Shown: positions 47,934 through 59,456, counted from the first letter of the stretch. The stretch: 64,000 nt of DNA from Marsupella aquatica (GCA_973895155.1 OZ316891.1:17856001-17920000), one strand, 5' to 3'. The notes: generated from the sequence alone by a model not told the origin. Made by a program: numbers and translations.

Positions 47934-48131
47934 TTACTTCCGGTGTATGCTGCTCAGTCGGAGACATATTAGTAGCAGCAAATTGCAAATAATGGCCATA
48001 AGCAAACCGTGAGAGTACTCAAAGTACCATGCAGATTGGGCTGGAAGAATCCCCAGTCTGACATACTCAAGGCGCAACATCTCTGCCTTGCGTGCAAGCC
48101 ACACATGTTCAGCGTTGCGGGTCCTCACCAT
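47934..48131 (-). pseudogene. Truncated duplicate of the HSCQYDC gene
   Basis: MVRTRNAEHVWLARKAEMLR through LGILPAQSAWYFEY repeats the first third of the 47181-47630 protein with few changes, then runs into unrelated sequence. Nucleotide identity extends upstream of the start to about 48260, so it is a partial tandem duplication of about 500 bp pitch (compare 47510-47760 with 48010-48255). It lacks the Cys-rich core. Confidence 0.8.
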
Positions 48132-48260
48132 AAATGTTGCTTTTGTTGTGATGTCCTCTGTTCACGTCCTTTGATGAGCAAGGCGAGCAGGAGGTCGACT
48201 TGCCTTGCCCACAGCAACCAACCTGCACTTATCAGCTCCCACTCACTAAATTGGTTCCAA

Positions 48261-50110
48261 CTACAGGTCACAATATACACATAGCATGAAAGGTGCATAG
48301 TACATATTTGATGCTAAGTTCCTGAGACAAAGAGCATGTATATAAAACCATGTTCTCCATGGACATGTACATAAATCATATTTGGATCCTGTTTTTTCAT
48401 CCAGAAAGATCGAAAGTCTCACCTTGCAGGTTGCAGCAAAGAGAAAACTCACTGGTTGTCGTGTTGTGCAAGTGAACCTCCACTGAGGTGGCAGAAAGCA
48501 GACAAAGCTTCAGGAAGATGGGAAAGATGATCCTCGCCCATCATCCCCTATAAAATCTACACATAGGACGGACGCCCGGGGACATTTATCATGAAAATTG
48601 AAGATCCATTCGACAACTCCATGACAGCCTATTCCGCATTGTGTCCGCCCCATGCAAGCGAGGGGTGTTCAGCCGAGCTTAGTCTAACCATGAATGATTG
48701 TTCTGGAAGCAATTGCGACAATGTTTTGGTTTTTTTCTCCTATCCAACTCAATAGCTCACAAACATGGCATTGGACCCATTAACAAATTATACTTGCCAT
48801 CATTCTCAACTGTATTACATGGCCCACACTGCTGACGTCCCTGACTCTTAAGGGAAACTCATCTCCTGGGCCAGCAACATCTCAGATTCTACAAAAATGA
48901 GAAACTGTGAAGACTTCTTGAACTCCTATCCTGTGACTGTAGCATGTATGATTTGCTGGGACTGCAGGCAGTTCTGGATCCTGTTGCGGTTTATATACAG
49001 CAGCAACCTGAGCTCCATGAATTTGTTTTTAATAGACATGCGTTTGACCACGGCTACAACTCCAAAACAATCACCAAATCAAATCATAACAAAACCCACT
49101 CGAAAGCTGAACACTAGAACACTGGAACACACTCAAACAGGTTCTGCAAGGATGGCTCTCTGTCGGATCGGCTAGAGAATCAGGCAGGCTTCCTATTACG
49201 GTCTGCTCAGAGCCTTACACTCTGGATTAGACTCTGAATCCAAACGCGAGTCTACGCTTTCCGTTGCTGGTCACAGCGACGGGCAATCAGGATGATGCCA
49301 TGCCGAGTAGAAGAACAAGAAAGCATTCCATAAAAGGCACTGAGATGAACCGTATAGTAAAAGTGGTAGTACTTCCGGTAGCGCGACCGACTCGCTATGT
49401 GACAGTCCGGAAAAAAGCTGAAAGGAACTTAGGCGATAGATTCCGTGCTCAATGTGACAGGTTTTTTGAAATGATCAAGCCAAGGTGCAAAGGAAAACTG
49501 ATTGAAGGTGGCATGGGAAAGTTGTCAATGCAGGAGAAACTCTTGCCTTAGAGTAACCTTGTAACTAGGTAACAATGCAGGAGAAACTCTTGCCTTAGAG
49601 TGCTCGACGCTCCTTCAGCTGGATAGGGGCAGCTCCAAGTACACGGTCTGGTCCAATCACCGCCTGCTTTGTTACAATAAGGTGGACTAAGCCACAGCTG
49701 ACATCAATCATGCTATAAAAAATGGACAGATGAGCCGTGTCACGGAAGCATATAGTCATTCCTCAATATTAAACGAGACTATGAGAGGGCATATATAAGT
49801 TCACGACCAGGAAAGAGTCTCACCTTGCAGCACGGAGATTCTCAAAGCGCACCAAGATGAGTCCTTGTAGCAGGTGAATGTTGGGCGGTGTCATGTAAGG
49901 CGCAAATCAATAGCTCGCTACCTCCTGTCTCCCCGTCTGTCTCCCGTGCACTTCTACCTCCCCGTCCGACTTCCCGCCTGTCTCCCACGTACTTAAATTG
50001 AAGTTTTAACAAAAACTATCAACACCAAGTGCAGCAAATGCCAACATATTCACATTGCAGAGCATAAAAGTAGTCACAGTTCATGAATCAGTTCCCTATC
50101 GAATCATGGG
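48261..50110. other. Non-coding part of element A
   Basis: No supported gene; the short plus frames at 48897-49175 and 49264-49551 show no domain. A 27-base phrase containing ATGCAGGAGAAACTCTTGCC is duplicated near 49530 and 49576. Confidence 0.45.
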
Positions 50111-50609
50111 CACTACGCCGAGCACTGCGCAAGAGACTGGGATAGACACTGCAAACATGGGGACTTTTGTTTGGCAAGAAATCTGGACATCAAACCTTCA
50201 GCAGCGGCAACGGGAAGCATTACATCAGACGAGTGGACATCAAATGAGCAGTCCAATTATAGGCAAACGGCGACTGACATAGAAGAGGGAAAAAATGTGC
50301 ATTGACATAGCGGACATGCGCGCATTGACATAGCGGAGGGGAGCAAAACTACATAAGCCAAGTGCCCTTTTTAAGCCCACAATTTCAAGGGGAGGGACAA
50401 AGAGAGCAAGCACTCCAATCTCTTCAATCCCTTTCGCAAGTAGCCGCCGAAATCTACTTCTTGGGGTCCAGCCCACGGATGTAGATCATGCAAGGTGGTC
50501 AATCACAGTAAGTGTAATCACTACGCCGAGCACTGCGCAAGAGATTGGGACAGAGACTGCAAACATGGGGACTCACAGGCAAGAAATCTGGACATCAAAC
50601 CTTCAGCAG
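50111..50609. repeat. Direct duplication of about 90 bp, 408-bp pitch
   Basis: CACTACGCCGAGCACTGCGC begins at 50111 and at 50519. Both copies continue through GCAAACATGGGGAC and AAATCTGGACATCAAACCTT to CAGCAGCG, with small indels. Confidence 0.85.
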
Positions 50610-50639
50610 CGATCGATGGGCCTTAATTCACAGGTCGCC

Positions 50640-51640
50640 CGGCTCGGTCCCTTGTTGCAGCTCGCCCAGCTCCACAACACCATAGACAAGGAGTTCGCAG
50701 GTCCAGTTTCCACCACGCAGCGTTAGCAAAACAAAAATGCTTGATCTTTGCCCTCCGCCCTCCGCCCTTTGCCCGAACCCCAAAATATCACAAGCGCAGC
50801 TCCAACGTCCAACCGGAAACCCTCCCCCGAGCTTTGTTAGACAAAAATCAGCACAGCACAACTGAGCTCGACGGAAATAAGCTCAGCACCCACCGCAGCT
50901 GAACAAAGCTCACACAAGAGCTCATACGGGAGCTCGCTGTGGGAGTAAAAGAAAAATAGGAGGGCCGATGGCAGCCCGCAACTCCCACACCCTGCTCCTT
51001 CACAACTCTGGCGAGCTCCTTTGCAACTCCAATGCAAACTACTATCCACAATTGTAAATGCACATCGATCAGCCAAACCTAAACCCTCCCACTGAGCTCA
51101 GACTCCCGCGCAGCACTCCCGCAGTAGCACTCCTGCAACAACACATTGCACATCCTCCCGCAACACTTTGCACAGCGCTCCCGCAGCTCCTGGAGACCTG
51201 ATTGAAGCCTTGATTGCACACTCTTGAGGCAAAACAGCAGCGCAACCTTGCTAAACCCCTTGACCCTCTCGCCCTAAACGCTGAGTGGCAGACACTAACC
51301 GCAACATTCAACGTTGAGCCTCGATACTTTGTGAGAAAAGTAAAACACGACTGAAAGGCGCGAGGGTGAAAAGGGTGCAAAGAGCCGTTTGGCGCCAACC
51401 TTACTATGACATGGCAGCCCCTAGAGTGATCTCAGCCATCCAGATGAAAAGAGATTGCCTTGAGTGATCTCGACCATCAATATGCAGGTTTCATGTTAAC
51501 CCCAGGCCCCCATTCCCTCTACTTCAAGTGTCTAAATTAATTACACTCCAAGCCTTGTCTAGCCCCTAAAAAACTAGTGCTAAGTCATGACTACTCGGCC
51601 CTCTCAAAGTATAGCCCAGCTGAGTAAACTTCCAATATGC
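50640..51640. repeat. Right non-coding arm of element A, homologous to 54990-56440
   Basis: Shares with the arm of element B, in the same order: GGAAACCCTCCCCCGAG, CTCCTTTGCAACTCCAATG, CCTCGATACTTTGTG, AGCCGTTTGGCGC, GTGATCTCAGCCATC and ACTTCCAATATGC. It is rich in imperfect GCTCCCGCAG/CACTCCCGCA units. Open frames here come from these GC-rich units. Confidence 0.75.
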
Positions 51641-51654
51641 GACTTTTTGATGGT

Positions 51655-52165
51655 GGGGATCGATGGACTCCATCCAATGGTCCCTAAACCCCCCATCCCC
51701 TTAACCCCCACCCTTGACATCTCAACCCTCCACCCTTGACATATAAACCCCCCCTAAACCCCCTTTAGTGAAAACTCAGCCACCCCCACACCTTGACATA
51801 TAAACCCCCTAAATGTCTTGACAACTCGACTGTGGCCAGACTGTTTTTGCAATGCCACGGGCCGTTTTAGAGCGCCGCTTGCAAGCTCAGGATCAATGAA
51901 GCATGTTGCCTCCAGCTCTCCAAATCCTCCCAAGGCAGCAAACAAGTTAGGGTCCACGGTCCCTGTTCGTTTACCCTAAATCGCTGCGTCACTATTTCAA
52001 TTGAGTGTTCTCTGACCCTAAACCCCCTTTACTGACCCCCACCCCCTTGAGACCTAACCGGCCCACGCTTGGCATATAAACCCCCCTAAACCCCTTTAGT
52101 GGTGAACCCCCACACCCTTCGCATGTAACTGGCCCACCCTTGAGCCCTAAACCCCCCCAAACCCA
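51655..52165. repeat. Degenerate CCCTAAA-like tract near the right end of element A
   Basis: Many repeats of the type CCCTAAACCCCC, ACCCCCACCCTTGACATATA and CCCCTAAACCCC, a C-rich telomere-like composition on the plus strand (TTTAGGG on minus). Copies are irregular, so it is not a true telomere array. Confidence 0.6.
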
Positions 52166-52479
52166 CTATGGAGTATATTCAAAATTAGGGAATTTCAACA
52201 TTTACGCCATTTGTCCGTGTTCAAGTTAGCGGGATGTTGGTAAAGAGGTTGTCAAATGAATTGTGCCCCCCCCCCATATGCCCATTATCAAATTAAAGCC
52301 CACAACTAAACCTACAACCCATCATGTGCTAGAGTGTTCATACATTCACAAAGAAGGGTACTTTTCATAGTCTTATCCAAAACCAAAAAGCACTCACAGT
52401 CTTTTGTAGTGTTCATGTGAACCGTGGCAATGGTTTCGAGTCATTTAAGGTTGCCAAAAAGGACTTAGTGGCCTTAGTC

Positions 52480-52522
52480 CTATAAGGTTTGGTCTAAATT
52501 GCCCCGGTTTCTACTAGTGGAA
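52480..52522 (-). repeat. Right terminus of element A: TIR and GAA target duplication
   Basis: Read on the minus strand from 52519: CACTAGTAGAAACCGGGG, then CAATTTAGACC. GAA follows at 52520-52522 on the plus strand, matching 35554-35556. Confidence 0.95.
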
Positions 52523-52653
52523 TATATAGAAAAAGTCAAAGAATAAGTTATATCTCAGTGTTTAAGTTACTATTTCATCCAAAAATATGCCTTATCTCAT
52601 TGCATCTTGGTACGTGCGTACTGTGTTAGAATTCCTGCAGGTGTAAACTAACT

Positions 52654-53106
52654 TCAAATCAAACATGATGTGTCCGAGAAACCCCCAATAGCGGGGTTTG
52701 GCAGGGCAGGACACCCGAGATCACTATCCACACCATTCAACAATGCAAAGTGGTTCCAAAGGATGCATATCCTCCTACTTTGTTTAGCGGCTTTGTCAGC
52801 ACCGACCAGGGTTGTTGGGTTGACCACCCTACAAGCAATGCAGTCATACTGGCAAGAATGGATACATCCATGCGCTAGGATGGCCTTGACGTGTGGCACT
52901 TTGCCAATAAGTGACACATACACCACGGATGTGGGAAAGGGTAATGCCACAGGTGGAGGCCGGCTGTAGTCATTCTGCACTACAACTGGATAACGAAAAT
53001 ACCATGCAGAGTGGGTTGGCCATGTGCCACATCTGACAAACTCTAGACGCAATCTCTCTGTGGTGCCTGCAAGACTCTGAGAATGAGTGCTGCAAGTCCT
53101 CACCAT
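52654..53106 (-). CDS. Novel Cys-rich 'HSCQYDC' cargo protein of element B
   Basis: The ATG at 53106 gives MVRTCSTHSQSLAGTTERL; 150 residues, uninterrupted. It aligns along its length with the element A protein: SAWYFRYPVVVQNDYSRPPP, PFPTSVVYVSL, GCIHSCQYDCIACRV, ILWNH and CPALPNP. It lies 135 bases outside the right end of element A, exactly where element B should continue if A inserted into it. Function unknown; zinc binding is suggested by the Cys core. It is the only B gene seen without a frame break. Confidence 0.65.
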   Translation of the reverse strand: MVRTCSTHSQSLAGTTERLRLEFVRCGTWPTHSAWYFRYPVVVQNDYSRPPPVALPFPTSVVYVSLIGKVPHVKAILAHGCIHSCQYDCIACRVVNPTTLVGADKAAKQSRRICILWNHFALLNGVDSDLGCPALPNPAIGGFSDTSCLI

Positions 53107-54989
53107 AGCTATTCTTGATCACGTCCTGTGCTGCTTTGCTCACGTCCACAGCAGGTCCACTCGCTCCTGAAACTATAAGACCATGGTTAAAAAACTGGAG
53201 ATTTCATGACTGACCCTGAATTTCAGTTTATATACAGGGATGAATCCCTTCACGTTTTAAAGGACAAGCTTAGACAGGCTCAAGACTTTCCCAATGCCAA
53301 CAATTGGTAATTCTATTTACCGCGCACACAAACAAGACTCCATTAACCATACCAGAGTACAGAATAGGAGGCCGACCTAGAGAGCAGGTAGCATTGATCC
53401 AAGATTCATAGAAAGAGAAGCAACAGCACGAGACAAGATGAAGAAACTCAAAACAGACCTTGAAACACAGTGACCACTCCTGACCGAAATGACAGGACCG
53501 TCAAGAAAGTAAAAATGAAAATTTACAAACATCCACGGAAATACGAGACAATGAAGTGAGATCTCACTTCAGGGGCTTGGCATGGTGCATGATTCACGCC
53601 CTCGCTGGTAAGAAAAGTCTTGGGGTGTTCCAATTGGCGGCAATGAGAGAACCCTCAAGAAAAAGCACAAATGACAAGGATAGCGCCAATAAAATAGTGA
53701 ACCACTTGAAGGACTAGGAGGAAGAATGGAACAATCAATTATCAAATCATATTATCATGTCCGCGAAAGTAACGAAAGCACTTTCACGCTGAAGTGAAAA
53801 TTTTCTTCCACAGGCGACACCCGTTAGTTGAAGTAGATGCACAGTTGCTGGGAGATAAATTCTTCAGGTAGGAAACACAATTAGATCCACGTTCACAAAC
53901 TGATGCTCATCTTTGGTGCACTCGTTTGGAAGCTTTCCACCGTGGAGCCGTCACTACAGAACCAGAGAACTTCAAGAGAAAACTGAAGACGGCCAACAAG
54001 TTGACAGCTAGGGCCATGAATGACTCTGAGAGTGACTTCAGCAGTTCTACAAATGCTCACGCCTGGGATCTTAGTTCACACAAGTAATCCCACTTCAATA
54101 AATAATAGCATTGTCCACAAAAGACCAAGGGGGGCAGTAGCCTACTTGTTACATGTAGAACCTCAATGTAAATTTGGAGACGTAAACCTTTCAGCCAGTA
54201 ATAACAACTTTACGGCAATCTTGCCCCAGCAAAAACAGACAAAGGTCAAGAGTGTGAACGTCACTGGCTTTGAGCTACCACAAAGTCGGATACACGTATG
54301 TCAGCGCAACCAGAGTATTGAATCGAACAGCAAGCCAGACAGTAGGTAGCATTGATCAAGACCGACAGAACTTTGCTACTAGTATAGCAAGTAAAGAGCT
54401 TCTTCTCTACAACAAAACAAGTTTGTCTCTATTTCAACTGTGAACCATTAGTCTCTATTTAAACAGTTAACCCAGGACGTGGAGAGGACAAGACTATTAA
54501 ATGACAAGACTAAAGAGTATTTCATTCTTCCATTATGTACTCATCTATAGCAAACAGCAAGCAATATGTGACCAATATGCTGAAGTAAGCCTTACAGACC
54601 AGCAGTGATTCGATAGTGTTCCAAGAGACAAAAGGAGGGAAGGGTATGTGGAGGCGCATCATCAGCATGGGCAGGTTATTTATTGCTATATTGCAAGCAC
54701 ATCCATGACAGTACAGGTACATCCGAGGCAGAGCACAGCAGGCGCCCTGCCAAACAAGGCAATGCACAAAACACAGAGAGGAAGAGAGAGAGAATGAGCA
54801 CATAGGATGAGCAGACGACGAGAATTCCTAGAGAAACTGTGAAGGTTTTAGATTGATTGCTTCAGAGGGGTCTATTGGATCGAGAATGTAACGGTCTAAT
54901 CTGCAATACAGCCTCAACAATACATTCGGGAAGCCATCGCACAAAACAAACAAGACAAACAGCTGATTTCAGACCCGGACTTGTAGCAG
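53107..54989. other. Non-coding part of element B
   Basis: No supported gene; short frames at 54020-54349 (plus) and 54522-54803 (minus) have no recognisable domain. Confidence 0.45.
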
Positions 54990-56440
54990 AGAGCAGAGAG
55001 CAAGTAAGCTCTGTTTGGGAAAGCTGAAAGAAATCAAGGGCATGGCGGGGAAGTGAAAGAAGTTGACAAGCTTCACTAACCTCCAAACAAATGAGTGGCG
55101 AGTATGTTGAGCCAGATGAAAGCTGACAACTGCCAACAAGGAGTTTGGCAGGTCCAGTGTCCACCACGCAGCGCCAAGGTCCGACCGGAAACCCTCCCCC
55201 GAGTTGTGACCTATGCTGCCGACAAGCTGTGACGGCCCGAGCTGCTCTGGCCAGCTCCTTTGCAACTCCAATGTGAACCAATAGGTCCACTATCCACAAA
55301 TCAGCTCAACGGAAATCAGCTTGGTGGAAATCAGCTCAGCCATTTACGACTCTGACAAATAGCCCAAAGCAAATGAGAGCTCAAATCCCAGCAATGGTGA
55401 CTAATTAGAAACTCCAACCTGCACTGTAGGTCGACGTCCACTATTGCAGCTTGCCTGTCTCCCTTCTTGCAGATTGCCTAGCTCCGCAATACCGCTGACA
55501 AGGAGTTTGGAGAGTCAGTGCCCACCACGCGGCGCCAATGTCCAACGTACCGGAAACCCTGCTCCTTCACAACTCTGGCACCAAAACCTGACAATGCCCG
55601 ATTAGCCTCGACGTTTCCAATGGAGAAATGCACTCTGTTTGAGCTCTGACAGGCTACAGCTGAATCACAGCTCCACACTCAATCGCTCTGCACTCAAACA
55701 CAGTTTGTGGCTCTGTAGCTCTGTAGCTCTTGCCACTCCCGCACTCCGCACTCGCGCACTCCCACAACTCTGTGCTCCCGTAGCTTCGCACTCTCGTAGC
55801 TCCGCCGTGCAGCTCTGCACTCCACTTCAGAAAAAAGCCACGAGCCTTGATTGCAGCACTAACTCCAGTGCACCATGCCCACATTCACTCCCGCAGCTTC
55901 GCACTCCACAAACTCCAGTGCACCGTGCCCACATTCACTCCCGCAGCTTCGCACTCCACAGACTCAATCCATGAGGTGCGATCGCAGCCCTAAACTCCAC
56001 AGCTCTGGAGGCAAAAAAAGCAGTGCAAGGTCCTTGCTAAACCCCTTTGCTCTCTTCTCCTAAACCCTTTGTGCTAGAGAGTAACCACAACATTCAGCGT
56101 TTCACCTCGATACTTTGTCGGAAAAGTGGAACGCTGCAACTCTTCATCCAACGTAAGGCGGGTGCAAATAGCCGTTTGGCGCGAACCCGTACTCTAGACT
56201 TACTCTGACATGGAAGTGCCTAGGGTGATCTCAGCCATCTGAATTTACACCCCAAGCCCCCAGGCCATCCCATCCATCCCTTATGTTATAAAGCCAACCC
56301 ACTCACCCCCCAGGTTTTTTTGAATATAGTTTCACCCCAACGTTGCCACTTGTCTAACCCCTACAAATAAGTGCTAAGTGGTGACTACCTGGCTCTTTCA
56401 AAGTGGTGCAAAAAATGAAGAACTTCCAATATGCCACCAA
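54990..56440. repeat. Right non-coding arm of element B, homologous to 50640-51640
   Basis: Contains the same ordered blocks as the arm of element A. It also has an internal duplication: CCACGCAGCGCCAA near 55165 and CCACGCGGCGCCAA near 55530, each followed by an ACCGGAAACCCT block. GC-rich CACTCCCGCAGCTTCGCACT units are repeated at 55730-55970, with one exact direct repeat of about 50 bases (55882 and 55930 region). Confidence 0.75.
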
Positions 56441-57139
56441 CAATGTTACCTAGGTGGTATAATTACTTGGGTAGTAAACATTTAATTTCTCGCAATGCTT
56501 TTTAAAGTGAGAAATGACAATATCCATGTGAGTCCTAATGCGGGTCCTAATGCCAACCATTTATCCTAATTAAACCCACATTTTCATTTCTAGAGTACCG
56601 GCCCTATGTGAACCACTTTTTGTCTATTGCCAATTTTAATACCTTACTTACTCCTTGAAATTGTGTAAATCATACAAAGCTTGAGAAGTAATATATGCTA
56701 GTGGTGCTACAAAATAATACATTTTCTATGACACTCCCTTGCATTGAGAGATACGCTGAGTGTCTAGAAACCCCAAGCTTCTATGTACCCTAAACCATGT
56801 TCCGGCCAGGATGTTGTTTTTTAATTTTCTCTATGTTTTAATTACCCTTGGCACCATTCACTAAACTTCTTTGGCAATTTAATGGCTCGCACTTCGGAAA
56901 ATCACCACATTCCAAGTGCTTTTGCCAGTCCCCTCCGAACCCACTACTTGGTGGCAAGTGGTTTAAGCAATGTATCACTCAAATGTTGGTGACATAGTTG
57001 CTGCACTTTGGTGAGAGTCCGATACTACATCACTTGTAGTGGTATTTACAAGCTCTCCATCCCTTACTTGATTGTAAGTTATTTGTAAATTACAACATTT
57101 ATGTCATTTATCACTACTGACTAGGTGATGGTAGTAGCG

Positions 57140-58351
57140 ACCACCACTTCATGAGAAGTTGTTTAGAAGGATGCATGATGTACCACCCCAGCCTTAGTGA
57201 CAATGTTAGTTGCTAAAAATGAGGGCTTCGAAGCACATTGTTTTGAGATTTGAGGCACACAAGTGATGGAACATCATGAACTCCACACAAATCACTCCAA
57301 GACTCTATGGAATTACAAATATGGGGCTTATGTGATGCGACACACAATTCACTCCTTTTAGCACTAGTTCATGGTTTGGGATCACACTAAAGTGTGTTGC
57401 ATCACTCAAATACGGGTGCAATTTGTAGTCGCCAAAAGGCGAGGGCCTCAAAGGACATTTTTCCGAGTCAATTGGGCGTGTACATATAAATACACTTTTT
57501 TGCAAGTGTTCGCACCCAATTTACTTCTCAACTCAAATAAAGGTGGTATCTTAAGTTACATTTTCCCAAAACCCTAAAACCACCTCATTTGTAGTGGTTT
57601 GGGAACAACAATCACCCTTGGACTACCACTTCATGACAAGTTGTTTAGAGGGATGCGTGATGTATCACCCCAGCCTGAGTGATAGTGTTAGTTGTTAGAA
57701 ATGAGGGCTTTGAAGAACAAAGTTTTTAGTGATTTGGGGAGTGACAAACTTACAATGGATAATAAGAAATGGATCCACCTTGCGGCAATTCTCGGAGGGC
57801 CACGATTAAAGGAGGAGGGTTGGGCCCGCCGCCATAGCAATTCCTCTTTGTTAGCCCCCCCATGGTGAACCCATGGGACACCCCCATCACGTGTGCCAAC
57901 TAGTTATAGCAACGACAATGAGATTGTGACGCATAAATTGCCAAGGTGGAGAGATTTGAGGCACCCAAGTGATGCAACAGCATGAACTCCACACAAATCA
58001 CTCCAAGACTCTACGGAATTACAAATATGGGGCTTATTTGATGCATCCACACAATTCACTCCTCTTAGCACTAGTTCATGGTTTGGCATCACACTAAAGT
58101 GTGCTGCATCACTCAAATACGGGTGCAATTTGTAGTCGCCAAAAGGCGAGGGCCTGAAAGGACCTTTTTTCGAATCAATTGGGCGTGTACATATAAATAC
58201 ACTTCATTGCAAGTGTTTGCACCCAATTTATTTCTCAACTCAAATAAAGGTGGTATTTTAAGTTGCATTTGCCCTAAACCCTAAAACCACCTCATTTGTA
58301 GTGGTTTGCCCCCCAATCATCCTAGGACTACCACTTCATGAGAAGTTGTTT
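57140..58351. repeat. Duplicated non-coding units, about 710-bp pitch
   Basis: Block Y (57246-57610: TGAACTCCACACAAATCACT ... AAATACGGGTGCAATTTGTA ... CCACCTCATTTGTAGTGGTT) recurs at 57952-58316. Block X (CCACTTCATGAGAAGTTGTT) occurs at 57143, 57622 and 58331. A stretch at about 57740-57950 separates the copies. The third X is cut at 58351 by the start of element C. The protein frames at 57371-57577 and 58078-58284 are only the two copies of Y. Confidence 0.85.
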
Positions 58352-58369
58352 CACTACTACACTATTGGC

Positions 58370-58940
58370 CCCTTTTGCGAACCCATACACATCGCAATCA
58401 ACAAAGGCCCGATAAACAGAATTCCGGCACTTGCGAACTAACACGCATCGCTACACCATCCCAAATTGCGAAGTTAAAACCTTCGCACGTGGACCATCGC
58501 AACGCCATTGCAACACCATCACAATTTCCTAACCAAATTCCCTCGCAACTTGTCGAACACTTCCGAGTTCGAAATCGTCGCAAACGCTTCGCATTATGCC
58601 GCACGGTCCTTTGTTACCGACGTTGGTTTTTGTGAAGCTGGAAGGTTCGCTACGTGTTTGTGATGGGAATGAGTTTGATATTTGCGATGTCGTGGGGTTG
58701 GCAACTAGCGAGCCTTATAAGATCACTCTTATGCGAAATAAATTTGATGGGGACTTCTGATCTAAATTGGATCGAAACTTGTGAGTTGGTTTAGGCCAGA
58801 AGTTGGGAACCATTTGACTTCGCAACTTGTGATGTTACTTGGTTCTATAATAGCGATCCGAGTCATTTTAGTATTTCCTAGTTATCCAAGTTCGCAATGG
58901 GTTCGCACTTTCATGGGAACACGACTTTCAATCAATGTTT
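58370..58940. promoter_or_regulatory. Subterminal TTGCGAA motif cluster 1 of element C
   Basis: About ten or more copies of TTGCGAA, TGCGAAC or their reverse complements (TTCGCAA, TCGCAAC) within 570 bases, in both orientations. In CACTA elements such subterminal repeats bind the TnpA-type protein; that role is inferred. Confidence 0.75.
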
Positions 58941-59456
58941 TGCGAGGGATTTCTCTTGGCAGTGGACCCAATGTGGAAGGCAAATGTTTTTTATAAGATC
59001 CATGCAAGTATATAGGTGGATATACCAAAATGTTAGGGCTTGAATTAAGGAACCCAATACACAAGAGGGGTGGCGCGCATATCTGATGCCGGCCAAGTCA
59101 CCCTACTCAACATATGCTATCCTAGCTAAGCTCCAACACGGCTAGTCAGTGACATGTATCTCATGAGCCCGGTCATGAGATTCTACAAGCTAACTAAAAT
59201 GGACTCTTCCAACCCCGCTTTGTCGGCTTCTTTGCCGGCTTCTTGCCCTTATCCTTCTGTGGATGTACAGCCTGGTGCTGACGGGTGCGCGGTGCCTTTC
59301 GGCGCTGCTGCTCCTCCTGCTCCTCCTCCTCCTCCTCCTGCCCATCCTCCTCCTCGTCACCTCCCTCCTGCTCCCCCTCATCATCAACCTGTCTTGATGA
59401 TGCACGACTACTACCACTATCGCGATGGGATGAACCTACCTCCCGGCGGGTATAAC

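Larger units (their letters stand above)
35557..52519 (-). mobile_element. Element A: complete 17-kb CACTA transposon with cargo genes
   Basis: The termini match: CACTAGTAGAAACCGGGG is exact over 18 bases at both ends, and ATTTAGACC follows after a short mismatch. Direct GAA triplets lie immediately outside (35554-35556 and 52520-52522), the 3-bp target duplication typical of CACTA elements. All coding regions are on the minus strand: a Cys-rich protein, PHD, BRCT, F-box-like, TNP2 transposase and TnpA-like protein. It lies inside element B, between B's Cys-rich gene and its PHD gene. Its better-preserved frames fit a later insertion. The stretch 48.2-50.1 kb is non-coding. Confidence 0.93.
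24952..56460 (-). mobile_element. Element B: old giant CACTA element, interrupted by element A
   Basis: The left end is proposed at 24952, where CACTAGAAGGAAATCGGG resembles the terminus of element A (CACTAGTAGAAACCGGGG). The three preceding bases are TGG. Inside, on the minus strand, lie TnpA-like, TNP2, F-box-like and PHD genes (26.4-34.9 kb), then element A, then a Cys-rich gene at 52.65-53.1 kb and a non-coding arm to about 56.44 kb. That arm is homologous to the arm of A. Removing A restores the same gene order as in A. The right terminus was not found: no CTTCTAGTG-like end with a TGG duplication is visible, so the end coordinate only marks the last homology to A. B carries several stops and frameshifts. 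Confidence 0.6.

Noticed and set aside
51069-51398. Minus-strand frame of 109 residues in the arm of element A
   Set aside because: Made of imperfect GC-rich units; the homologous arm of B does not keep the same frame.
57028-57042. CACTTGTAGTGG as a possible right terminus of element B
   Set aside because: Read on the minus strand it gives CACTACAAGTG, which does not match the proposed left terminus at 24952, and the flanking triplet is not TGG.
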